Source of the DNA: Bordetella parapertussis
GTDB lineage: Bacteria > Cyanobacteriota > Cyanobacteriia > PCC-6307 > Cyanobiaceae
Direction of reading: 5' to 3'
Assembly (NCBI GenBank): GCA_943324725.2
Contig: CALPMR020000081.1
Span: forward strand, 1 to 10,431
DNA length: 10,431 bases
Part shown: piece after piece, positions 1-5,543 of the stretch
Numbering within the stretch: the first letter of the stretch is position 1
How the letters are laid out: the number at the start of each line of letters is the position of its first letter
The notes under the pieces: generated by a model
Seen by the model: the letters and a program-made list of their open reading frames with translations, nothing else
Told to the model about the DNA's origin: nothing
Databases searched by the model: none
Translations under genes and position numbers: made by a program

Positions 1-827
1 ACGCCACCACCGATCTGGCGGCGATTCGTTATCGCTTCGCGGCGCCTCCCGCAGGCGATGGCGCCGGCTGGGTGATCTATGTGACCGATGCCGGCCAGGC
101 CAATCACTTCGCTGGCGTGTTCCAGGTGGCCCGCCGCGCCGGCTGGATTCCTGAGGGCGCCCGGGTGGAGCATGTGCCCTTCGGATTGGTGCAGGGCGAC
201 GACGGCAAGAAGCTGAAAACCCGCTCCGGCGACACGGTGCGGCTCAAGGATCTGCTTGATGAGGCGGTCGAGCGCTGCGAGGCCGATCTGCGCCGGCGCC
301 TGGCGGAGGAAGACCGCCAGGAAGACGACAGCTTCGTGAGCCAGGTGGCGGCCACCGTGGGACTGGCGGCGGTGAAGTACGCCGATCTCAGCACCAATCG
401 CCTCACCAATTATCAGTTCAGCTTTGATCGCATGCTGGCGCTGCAGGGCAACACGGCCCCCTATCTGCTCTATGCAGTCGTGCGCATCGCCGGCATCGCC
501 CGCAAGGGCGGCGATCTGGGAGGCGGCGCAGCGGCGGCCTTCCCCGAGCGCCTGCAGTTCAGCGAGCCGCAGGAGTGGGCCCTGGTGCGGGAGCTGCTGA
601 AGCTGGACATGGTGATCGCCGAAGTGGAGCAGGAGCTGCTGCCCAATCGGCTCTGCAGCTATCTGTTTGAGCTCAGCCAGGTGTTCAACCGCTTCTACGA
701 CCAGGTGCCGGTGCTCAAGGCCGAACCGGCCGCCCGCGCCTCCCGCCTCGCCCTCTGCCGCCTCAGCGCCGACACGCTCAAGCTGGGGCTGGGGTTGCTG
801 GGCATTGCCACGCTCGAGCGGATGTGA
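1..827 (+). CDS. argS: Arginyl-tRNA synthetase, C-terminal part (5' end outside window)
   Basis: Class I aminoacyl-tRNA synthetase that charges tRNA-Arg with arginine in the cytoplasm. The reading frame is open from base 3 and has no start inside the window, so the N-terminal catalytic half with HIGH lies to the left. The visible part begins in the catalytic domain. The stretch [12 protein letters not shown] (from base 75) and [20 protein letters not shown] (bases 207-266) occupy the position of the KMSKS loop; many ArgRS lack a textbook KMSKS and have a KTRSG form like this one. The rest is the alpha-helical DALR anticodon-binding domain, recognisable by [27 protein letters not shown] and the C-terminal [12 protein letters not shown]. 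The stop is TGA at 825-827. The frame is intact and the C-terminus is typical. Identity is secure from these motifs; only the left boundary is unknown. Confidence 0.96.
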   Translation, partial: ATTDLAAIRYRFAAPPAGDGAGWVIYVTDAGQANHFAGVFQVARRAGWIPEGARVEHVPFGLVQGDDGKKLKTRSGDTVRLKDLLDEAVERCEADLRRRLAEEDRQEDDSFVSQVAATVGLAAVKYADLSTNRLTNYQFSFDRMLALQGNTAPYLLYAVVRIAGIARKGGDLGGGAAAAFPERLQFSEPQEWALVRELLKLDMVIAEVEQELLPNRLCSYLFELSQVFNRFYDQVPVLKAEPAARASRLALCRLSADTLKLGLGLLGIATLERM

Positions 828-848
828 GGGGGCGCACTCCCCAACCGT

Positions 849-874
849 CGCCCTGCCCAACTCCGGACAGGGCG
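849..874 (+). terminator. Possible argS terminator hairpin
   Basis: Arms CGCCCTG (849-855) and CAGGGCG (868-874) pair perfectly over 7 bp with a 12-base loop, starting 21 bases after the argS stop. No T-run follows, so this is at best a weak or non-canonical terminator. The rest of the 828-1028 spacer shows no convincing gene. It contains a 10-base palindrome GGATCGATCC at 898-907 and presumably the promoter of the downstream aminotransferase, but I cannot place -10 or -35 boxes with confidence. Confidence 0.3.
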
Positions 875-1028
875 GTGGTGGGGTGGATGTTTAGCCTGGA
901 TCGATCCGTTCTGCCGGCTTGGCCGTGACTGCTGCACTCCATGGGCACGACGTCGACAGCTGGCTGGAACCGCAGGGGGCGGCCCTGCACGACCACGACA
1001 CCCGCAGCGACCGGAGTGACCTGACCTG

Positions 1029-2330
1029 GTGACGAGTCCCGATTCCGCTGCAGCCCATACCGCCTCCGGCCAGGGTGCTCTGCCGCCGCCGGCCCGCCTG
1101 GAAGTCGAACACCTCCAGTCCTACAGCGCCCCGCTGGAGGGGCGGCGCGGCCTGCTGCGGCTGGATTTCAACGAGAACACGGTGGGACCGAGCCCCAAGG
1201 TGGTGGCGGCGATCCGGGCCATCCCGGCCGATCACTACGCCATCTATCCCGAATACGACGGACTGCGGCAGGCGGTGGTGGCCTCCCTGGAGGCCTGCGC
1301 TGGCGCTGTGGTGTCGAGGCAGGGCGCCGGGACTGGGGGCGGCGCGGCAGTGGGCACCGGGACAGTGGCATTCCCAGGCCTCACCTCGGATCATGTCGGC
1401 CTGTTCAACGGCGTCGATGCCGCCATCCATGCGGTGTTTCACGCCTATGGCGATCGCGGTGATCAGCTGCTCACCACCAGCCCCAGCTTCGGCTACTACA
1501 GCCCCTGCGCCCTGATGCAGGGCATGACGATTGAGGCGATCCCGTACCACCTGCCCGATTTCGGCTTCCCGCTGCAGGAGATTCACGCCGCCCTGGCGGC
1601 GCCGCAGCCGCCGAAGCTGCTGCTGCTCTGCAATCCCAACAACCCCACCGGCACTCGCCTGGCGGCCGAGGCGGTGCTGGCCCTGGCCGCCGCGGCGCCG
1701 CGGACGCTGGTGGTGGTGGATGAGCTCTATGAAGCCTTCACCGGCGACAGCGTGCTGCCGGTGCTGGCCGCGCGCGCCAGGGCTGCCGCCGCCCAGGCCC
1801 CAGCCGTTGGCGCTGTCATCGGTGAGATCCAGCTCCCCGAACCCGCCGATCCCTTCGCCGCCTTCCCCAATCTGCTGGTGCTGCGCTCCCTGGCCAAGAC
1901 GGCGGGCTTGGCGGGGCTGCGCATCGGCTTTGCGATCGGATCGCCGGCGCTGGTCGATCGGGTCAGCCGGGTCACCGGCCCCTATGACATCAACAGCTTC
2001 GCCGTCACCGCCGCCTTCGCCGCCCTCGCCGATCAGGCCTATGTGGAGGCCTATGTGGCCGAGGTGGCCCAGGCCCGCGACTGGTTGGTGGCCCAGCTGC
2101 TGGCTGCCGGGGTGCGCCATCACGCCGCCGGCGGTAACTACCTGTTGCTCTGGCCCAGGGCCGAGGCGGCAGGGGTGGAGGCGCGTCTGCGCCAGGCCGG
2201 CATCCTGGTGCGCTCGATGGCCGGCAAGCCGCTGATCGATGGCAGCCTGCGGGTGAGCCTCGGCACCCGGGAGCAGATGCAGCGGTTCTGGGCGGCCTAT
2301 GCCGCCATCGAGGCCCTGCAGCTTGCCTGA
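1029..2330 (+). CDS. hisC: HisC-family PLP-dependent aminotransferase
   Basis: Fold-type I, class I/II aminotransferase, most similar to histidinol-phosphate aminotransferase, which makes L-histidinol phosphate from imidazole-acetol phosphate using glutamate. Visible family marks are LDFNENTVGPSP (45-56), the PLP-pocket NPNNPTG (202-208), VVVDELYEAF with D231 and Y234, the Schiff-base lysine K290 in SLAKTAGLAGLRIGF, and the C-terminal carboxylate-binding arginine in LRVSLGTR (R408). The start is GTG at 1029: an in-frame TGA lies at 1017-1019 and a GGAG at 1013-1016 serves as a distant ribosome site. At 433 residues it is longer than HisC (about 350-370). The excess comes from an N-terminal tail and two Ala/Gly-rich insertions (about 93-117 and 247-277). 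The catalytic set is complete, so it should be active. Cyanobacteria can carry more than one HisC homologue, and no other his gene is nearby, so the exact substrate is inferred. Confidence 0.85.
   Translation: MTSPDSAAAHTASGQGALPPPARLEVEHLQSYSAPLEGRRGLLRLDFNENTVGPSPKVVAAIRAIPADHYAIYPEYDGLRQAVVASLEACAGAVVSRQGAGTGGGAAVGTGTVAFPGLTSDHVGLFNGVDAAIHAVFHAYGDRGDQLLTTSPSFGYYSPCALMQGMTIEAIPYHLPDFGFPLQEIHAALAAPQPPKLLLLCNPNNPTGTRLAAEAVLALAAAAPRTLVVVDELYEAFTGDSVLPVLAARARAAAAQAPAVGAVIGEIQLPEPADPFAAFPNLLVLRSLAKTAGLAGLRIGFAIGSPALVDRVSRVTGPYDINSFAVTAAFAALADQAYVEAYVAEVAQARDWLVAQLLAAGVRHHAAGGNYLLLWPRAEAAGVEARLRQAGILVRSMAGKPLIDGSLRVSLGTREQMQRFWAAYAAIEALQLA
1450..1457. repeat. HIP1 octamer palindrome
   Basis: GCGATCGC, the highly iterated palindrome typical of many cyanobacterial genomes, lies inside the aminotransferase gene. 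One of two exact copies I found in the window. It supports the cyanobacterial assignment but is not a functional site I can define. Confidence 0.6.
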
Positions 2331-2419
2331 GCCCGAGCGGACCGCACGCTTCCGGCTGCTGAGCTGGGGCGGCTGGCCTCGGGGCCTTCGCGGCCATCGG
2401 TTTCGATGCAATCAGCTTT

Positions 2420-2436
2420 GCGGCAATTGGTGCCGC
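2420..2436 (-). terminator. Hairpin between convergent aminotransferase and lactamase-fold genes
   Basis: GCGGCA (2420-2425) and TGCCGC (2431-2436) pair perfectly over 6 bp around a 5-base loop. The hairpin begins 3 bases after the stop of the minus-strand lactamase-fold gene and lies 90 bases after the plus-strand aminotransferase stop. On the minus strand it is followed by AAAG rather than T, so it is not a canonical intrinsic terminator. A second small GGCC/GGCC stem (2383-2395) lies in the same gap. Position between convergent ends is the main argument. Confidence 0.35.
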
Positions 2437-2439
2437 CGT

Positions 2440-3228
2440 TCAGCGCAGCACCTCAATCACCGTCTGCTCAGCCAGGGGTGCACTCAGGCTGATGGAGTTG
2501 CCGCTGCGCACCACCTTGGCGGGGGCCATCGCCTTCAGGAAGGGCTCGATCGAACCCACATCGCAGCTGGCGGAGGGGGCGGCGTTGCGATATTGCACCG
2601 GAATCACCCGCCGCGGCTGCAGCTCGCGCACCACGGCGGCAGCCTCCTGACCGCTGTAGACCTTGGCGCCTCCACCCACACCGATGATCAGCACATCGGG
2701 GCGACCCAGCAGCACCCGGTCCTCCGGCTTGAGCGTGGCGGTGGTGCCGCCCAGATGGGCGAACTCGAGGCCCCCCTGGCTCCAGCGCCAGAGGGTGGAG
2801 AGGCCGAAGCGTTTGCCTCCGACTCGGTCGTGGGGGGCGGCGATGCCCTCGATCTTGAGGCCCGCCACCCGGTAGGAGCCCGGTTTCACCAGCAGCCTGC
2901 CTCTGGCCACGGCGGCGCCCTCATCCTTGAGCTGGCTGCTGGCCAGGATCACATCGGCGGCGATGCGCGGCTCCATCAGCCCGGCGGCGCAGCCCACCGC
3001 CTGGAAGGGATTGAGCAGCACGGTGGCGCCACCGCCACGCACGACGATGGCGCTGTGGCCGTAGCTGCTGATCGTGACGCCACCGCCACCGCTACCGGCC
3101 CAGGCGGCTGGGGCTGCAGACAGGGCCAGGGCTCCGCTGATCAGGGCGCCATTAAAGAGGGCGCCGCAGATCAGGGCGCCACGTTTGAAACTGCCGTTCA
3201 CCCGCCCGCCTTGCACCGGGTCTGTCAT
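2440..3228 (-). CDS. Secreted metallo-beta-lactamase-fold protein, metal site degenerate
   Basis: Resembles the UlaG-like group of metal-dependent hydrolases. Family landmarks recur in order but with altered ligands (numbering from the 3228 start): GHSAIVV (H58 region); LLNPF (73-75) where DPW is usual; SSQLKDE (97-103) where the metal-binding SHxHxDH belongs; APHDRVGG (H133, D134); FAHLGG (H158); and IPVQY where IPxHY is usual. The catalytic zinc site therefore looks lost, leaving a structural or binding role, though this may be a family-wide trait. The chosen ATG at 3226-3228 gives 262 residues with a signal peptide: K15 R16, a hydrophobic core, and cleavage expected after AAWA (about residue 44). 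It would thus act in the periplasm or thylakoid lumen. An upstream in-frame ATG at 3366 would add 46 residues, mostly an 8-residue tandem repeat, ahead of the signal peptide, which is unlikely. It is the last gene of the minus-strand block, 224 bases after trpG. Function unknown. Confidence 0.78.
   Translation of the reverse strand: MTDPVQGGRVNGSFKRGALICGALFNGALISGALALSAAPAAWAGSGGGGVTISSYGHSAIVVRGGGATVLLNPFQAVGCAAGLMEPRIAADVILASSQLKDEGAAVARGRLLVKPGSYRVAGLKIEGIAAPHDRVGGKRFGLSTLWRWSQGGLEFAHLGGTTATLKPEDRVLLGRPDVLIIGVGGGAKVYSGQEAAAVVRELQPRRVIPVQYRNAAPSASCDVGSIEPFLKAMAPAKVVRSGNSISLSAPLAEQTVIEVLR
3121..3180 (-). repeat. Four 15-base tandem units coding GALxx in the signal peptide
   Basis: The hydrophobic core of the lactamase-fold protein's signal peptide is four consecutive five-residue units: GALIC, GALFN, GALIS and GALAL. 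At DNA level these are four 15-base units, each carrying GGCGCC or a near version; GATCAGGGCGCC (plus strand) is identical in two of them. This pattern suggests expansion by tandem duplication. It superficially recalls the A(D/N)LXX pentapeptide repeat, but four units inside a signal peptide do not make a pentapeptide-repeat domain. Confidence 0.7.
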
Positions 3229-3282
3229 CTGCCTGGGGCGCTCGGGGCGATCCCAGCCGGGCAGGCCCAGGCTGTTGGGGTG

Positions 3283-3343
3283 GTCAGCTGCGCTGCTGGT
3301 TTGTTGGTCAGCTGCGCTGCTGGTTTGTTGGTCAGCTGCGCTG
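3283..3343. repeat. 24-base direct tandem repeat, two full copies plus 13 bases
   Basis: Two identical 24-base units (3283-3306 and 3307-3330) are followed by an exact 13-base partial copy (3331-3343) beginning GTCAGCTGCGCTG. The repeat lies between trpG and the preferred start of the lactamase-fold gene. If the upstream ATG at 3366 were used, it would encode SAADQQTS twice and then SAAD on the minus strand, since the unit is a multiple of three. Apart from this repeat, the 3229-3452 spacer shows no gene. A promoter there for the lactamase-fold gene is possible, but I cannot identify its boxes. Confidence 0.85.
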
Positions 3344-3452
3344 ACGCAGGCGGGAGGTGTGGCCATGGCGTCGGAGCGAACCAGGATGGGTCTGTTGGCG
3401 AGAAGTTAGCAGTGGCCGCCTGAAAGCCCGTGCGGCAGCGGCTGGCGGAAGC

Positions 3453-4082
3453 TCAGCCTTGGTTGGCTGGAGCTGCCAGAACGGCGCGCTGGGCGGTGGC
3501 TTCGCGCAGGAAATTGGCCAGCAGGGCATGGCCGCTCTGGGTGAGCACACTTTCGGGGTGGAACTGCACCCCCTGCAGATGGGGATAGTCCCGGTGGCGC
3601 AGGCCCATGATCGTGCCGTCCTCCAGCCAGGCCGTGATCTCCAGGCAAGCGGGCAGGCTCTCGCGCTCGGCGATCAGGCTGTGGTAGCGGGTGGCGGTGA
3701 GCGGCTCCGGCAAGCCGGCGAACACCCCCTGGCCGCCGTGATGCACCGGCGACGTCTTGCCGTGCATCAGCTGCCGGGCCCGCACCACCTTGCCGCCGAA
3801 CACCTGGGCCAGGCACTGGTGCCCGAGGCACACCCCCAGGATCGGCACGCTGGGGCCCAGTTGGCGCAGCACCTCCAGGCATACTCCCGCCTGGCTGGGA
3901 TCGCCGGGACCGGGGGAGATCAGGATCGCCGCCGGCTCGAGGGCACGGATCTGCTCGACGCTGAGGGCATCGTTGCGCTCCACCCGCAACTCTGCGGCCA
4001 GCGGATGCTGGGCCGCCAATTCGCCCAGATACTGCACCAGATTGAAGGTGAAGCTGTCGTAGTTGTCGAGAACCAGAAGCAT
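3453..4082 (-). CDS. trpG: Anthranilate / aminodeoxychorismate synthase glutamine amidotransferase subunit
   Basis: Class I (triad) glutamine amidotransferase that releases ammonia from glutamine and passes it to the chorismate-using partner: TrpE to make anthranilate, or PabB to make aminodeoxychorismate for folate. The 209-residue protein shows the standard order: [18 protein letters not shown] at the N-terminus, [11 protein letters not shown] (oxyanion-strand region, 56-66), nucleophile C85 in GVCLGHQ, MHGKTS (106-111, a TrpG/PabA mark), and the triad H175 and E177 in FHPES. The length is normal and all catalytic residues are present. The start is ATG at 4080-4082, giving [11 protein letters not shown], the expected N-terminus. 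It follows dgkA by 39 bases on the same strand, so co-transcription is likely. No trpE or pabB lies next to it. Sequence alone does not separate TrpG from PabA, and one subunit may serve both pathways. Confidence 0.93.
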   Translation of the reverse strand: MLLVLDNYDSFTFNLVQYLGELAAQHPLAAELRVERNDALSVEQIRALEPAAILISPGPGDPSQAGVCLEVLRQLGPSVPILGVCLGHQCLAQVFGGKVVRARQLMHGKTSPVHHGGQGVFAGLPEPLTATRYHSLIAERESLPACLEITAWLEDGTIMGLRHRDYPHLQGVQFHPESVLTQSGHALLANFLREATAQRAVLAAPANQG

Positions 4083-4121
4083 CGGCGAGGGCGAGACCGG
4101 CGGGCCGTCAGGGCTCGGAGC

Positions 4122-4589
4122 CTAGAGGCCCAGGCGCTGCAGCAGCGGTGGGATCAGCAGCAACAGGGCGATCATCATCGATGAGAGGGCGGCCACCAGC
4201 ACCGCCGCCGCCGCGCAGTCCTTGGCGATGCGCGCCAAGGGGTGGAACTGGCGCCCGATCGCCAGATCCACCACGGCTTCGGTGGCGGTGTTGAGCAGTT
4301 CCAGCACCAGCACCGCCGCCACGGTCAGCACCAGCACCGCCAGGCGGTCGGGGCTGAGCTCCAGCCATACACCCAGGCCGAAGACCACCAGGCCAGTGAA
4401 CACGTGGATGCGGAAGTTGCGCTGGCTGGCGAAGCCGTAGGCCAGCCCCTGGGCGGCGTAGCGAAAGCTGGCGGGCAGGTCGCCGGACATTTTCCAGGCC
4501 CCCACCCGCATCCGCCGGCCGCGGCGGTGGACCTCCTGGCTGATGTCCCGCAAGGGGGGGGGCTGATTTTCGGATGCGAGCATCGGCAC
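4122..4589 (-). CDS. dgkA: Diacylglycerol kinase / undecaprenol kinase (DgkA family)
   Basis: Small integral-membrane lipid kinase that phosphorylates diacylglycerol or, in many bacteria, undecaprenol, recycling a lipid carrier. The signature ELLNTATEAVVDL (97-109) followed by HPLARIAKDCAAAAVLV (116-132) contains the catalytic Glu/Asn/Glu/Asp set. Three membrane segments are visible at about 62-78, 82-100 and 126-148. The first 35 residues are polar and basic (HRRGRRMRVGAWKM). Translation can start at GTG 4589 or, two codons on, at ATG 4583; ATG is attractive but no clear ribosome site decides. Residues 10-12 (PPP) are encoded by a run of nine C, so a slip there would shift the frame; the ATG codons at residues 27 and 34 lie in frame downstream of the run. 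It lies 71 bases after ybeY and 39 before trpG. Family assignment is secure; the lipid substrate is not determined by sequence. Confidence 0.92.
   Translation of the reverse strand: MPMLASENQPPPLRDISQEVHRRGRRMRVGAWKMSGDLPASFRYAAQGLAYGFASQRNFRIHVFTGLVVFGLGVWLELSPDRLAVLVLTVAAVLVLELLNTATEAVVDLAIGRQFHPLARIAKDCAAAAVLVAALSSMMIALLLLIPPLLQRLGL
4554..4562 (-). repeat. Nine-base C-run in the first codons of dgkA
   Basis: Nine consecutive G on the plus strand are nine C in the dgkA coding strand, encoding three prolines close to the start. Runs of this length are prone to slipped-strand errors. This may be a variable locus or an assembly-sensitive site. Confidence 0.6.
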
Positions 4590-4640
4590 TCTGCGGCAGC
4601 GCCTGAGAAAGGCACCCTACCGCCAGTCCCCGGATCGGAA

Positions 4641-4649
4641 CCCCCCCCC
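4641..4649 (-). repeat. Nine-base G-run in the ybeY-dgkA spacer
   Basis: Nine consecutive C on the plus strand are nine G in the transcript, 51 bases upstream of the dgkA GTG. With neighbouring GG, GGGG and GGG tracts (about 4613-4660) this leader is G-rich enough to consider a G-quadruplex. It is also complementary to the C-run inside dgkA. Confidence 0.55.
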
Positions 4650-4660
4650 ACCGAACCTTT

Positions 4661-5212
4661 TCAGGCCAGCAGGCGCTCCTGGCGTGCCAGCATCCGCTCG
4701 AGGCTGGCCTGATCGGGATGGTCCCAGCCCAGCAGATGCAGCAGGCCGTGGCTGGCCAGGAACAGCAGTTCGCGCTCCAGCGGCTGGCCCTGGTCGAGGG
4801 CCTGGCGGGCAGCGGTTTCCAGCGAGATCACGATGTCACCGAGCTCCAGGGGTTCGGCTCCATCGCCCTCCCTGGCTCCGGCGGGCATCGGCGGTGCGTC
4901 GTCCTGGGCGGCAAAGGCGAGCACGTCCGTGGCACCGGGCTTGTGGCGCCAGGCCTGGTTGAGCTCGGCGATGGCGGCATCGCCGCTGATCTCCAATCCC
5001 AGGCTGTAGGCGGGGGCACGCAGGGGCGGCGGCAGTTCGGCCTCCAGTTGGCCCAGCCAGCTCTGCAGCCGCTCCTGCCAGTGCCGTTCAGCCAGGGACT
5101 GATCGGCCCAGGGTCCCGCCTGGTGCAGCAGAGCCGGATCCAGATTCTCCTCCAGGCCGAAGGCCAGGTCCAGCTCCGGGGTGGTGTCCGACTCGACAAC
5201 GGCTCTGGTCAT
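4661..5212 (-). CDS. ybeY: Endoribonuclease YbeY, 16S rRNA 3'-end maturation
   Basis: UPF0054 metalloprotein needed for 16S rRNA 3'-end processing and ribosome quality control in the cytoplasm. The zinc motif HGLLHLLGWDH (155-165) supplies the three histidines H155, H159 and H165. KPGATDVLAF (91-100) and LGDIVIS (124-130) are the other conserved blocks. The start is ATG at 5210-5212, overlapping the stop of the upstream DUF3285 gene as ATGA; this indicates translational coupling and settles the start against an open frame reaching back to 5497. At 183 residues it is longer than E. coli YbeY (about 155). The extra length is an acidic N-terminal segment and an insertion of about 19 residues (103-121, rich in Pro, Ala, Gly and acidic residues) between DVLAF and LGDIVIS. 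The catalytic site is intact. Confidence 0.95.
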   Translation of the reverse strand: MTRAVVESDTTPELDLAFGLEENLDPALLHQAGPWADQSLAERHWQERLQSWLGQLEAELPPPLRAPAYSLGLEISGDAAIAELNQAWRHKPGATDVLAFAAQDDAPPMPAGAREGDGAEPLELGDIVISLETAARQALDQGQPLERELLFLASHGLLHLLGWDHPDQASLERMLARQERLLA

Positions 5213-5442
5213 TGGGGCAGGCTGGGGCGGCCCAGCCAGGCGATCAGCACCAGGAAGCCCGTCAGCCCCAGGGCGGTGAGGCCGAAGTGGAACAGGCTCT
5301 GGCGGCCCTTGCGCACCATGTTGCGCATGGCGAGCTTGATGAAACTGGCCGGAGCTGCCTTGGCCTCGCCACCGGAGCCCCCCCCGGCGAGGGTTGACGG
5401 CTGGCCGGAGGGCTCGCTGGGGCTGGTGGAAGACGGGCTCAT
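5209..5442 (-). CDS. DUF3285 single-pass membrane protein
   Basis: A 77-residue protein of the cyanobacterial DUF3285 family, function unknown. The first 30 residues are Ser/Pro/Gly-rich and probably disordered. The conserved part is SFIKLAMRNMVRKGRQSLFHFGL followed by one hydrophobic helix, ALGLTGFLVLIAWLG (about 57-71), and a short polar end. The basic stretch before the helix (R40, R44, K45, R47) suggests an N-in, C-out membrane anchor. The start ATG is at 5440-5442. The stop TGA overlaps the ybeY ATG by four bases, so the two are very likely translated from the same message. It lies between prfB and ybeY, both ribosome-related, which hints at but does not prove a link to translation. Confidence 0.85.
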   Translation of the reverse strand: MSPSSTSPSEPSGQPSTLAGGGSGGEAKAAPASFIKLAMRNMVRKGRQSLFHFGLTALGLTGFLVLIAWLGRPSLPQ

Positions 5443-5493
5443 CGTTGGGGGGCTGCCCTGGCGGTGCTCGGCTGGGACGTGGCCACGATGCTG

Positions 5494-5525
5494 GCATCCG
5501 GCCCGGCGGATCGCGGGCCGGATGC
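5494..5525 (-). terminator. Perfect 12-bp hairpin downstream of prfB
   Basis: GCATCCGGCCCG (5494-5505) and CGGGCCGGATGC (5514-5525) are exact reverse complements around an 8-base loop, starting 18 bases after the prfB stop on the minus strand. The stem is very stable, but no T-run follows. A second palindrome, CGTGGCCACG, lies just beyond at 5478-5487. Position within the 101-base prfB-DUF3285 gap suggests a partial terminator, attenuator or RNA-stabilising element that sets the prfB level apart from the downstream genes. Confidence 0.6.
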
Positions 5526-5543
5526 TCAGGGCCGCTGCCGACC

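Noticed and set aside
828..1028. A small gene or tRNA between argS and the aminotransferase
   Set aside because: Short open frames here lack ribosome sites and family resemblance, and no cloverleaf with a T-loop GTTCRA-type motif was found.
891..2411. 506-codon open frame on the minus strand opposite the aminotransferase
   Set aside because: It mirrors the codon bias of the GC-rich aminotransferase gene, has Gln/Gly/His-rich low-complexity content with no recognisable domain, and the opposite strand carries full catalytic motifs.
3121..3180. Pentapeptide-repeat domain
   Set aside because: Only four GALxx units, lying within a signal peptide core; a pentapeptide-repeat fold needs many more units.
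3283..3343. Tandem repeat as a small CRISPR array
   Set aside because: The copies are directly adjacent with no spacers, and no cas genes are nearby.
2299..4184. Long plus-strand open frames (2299-3423, 3357-4184) over the lactamase-fold and trpG genes
   Set aside because: Antisense shadows of GC-rich genes; the minus-strand frames carry trpG catalytic residues and a signal peptide, while the plus-strand products have no recognisable fold.
4661..5497. Extended 278-residue YbeY starting at 5497
   Set aside because: The extra 95 residues lie out of frame over the whole DUF3285 gene and have no YbeY similarity; the ATGA overlap at 5209-5212 gives a natural start.
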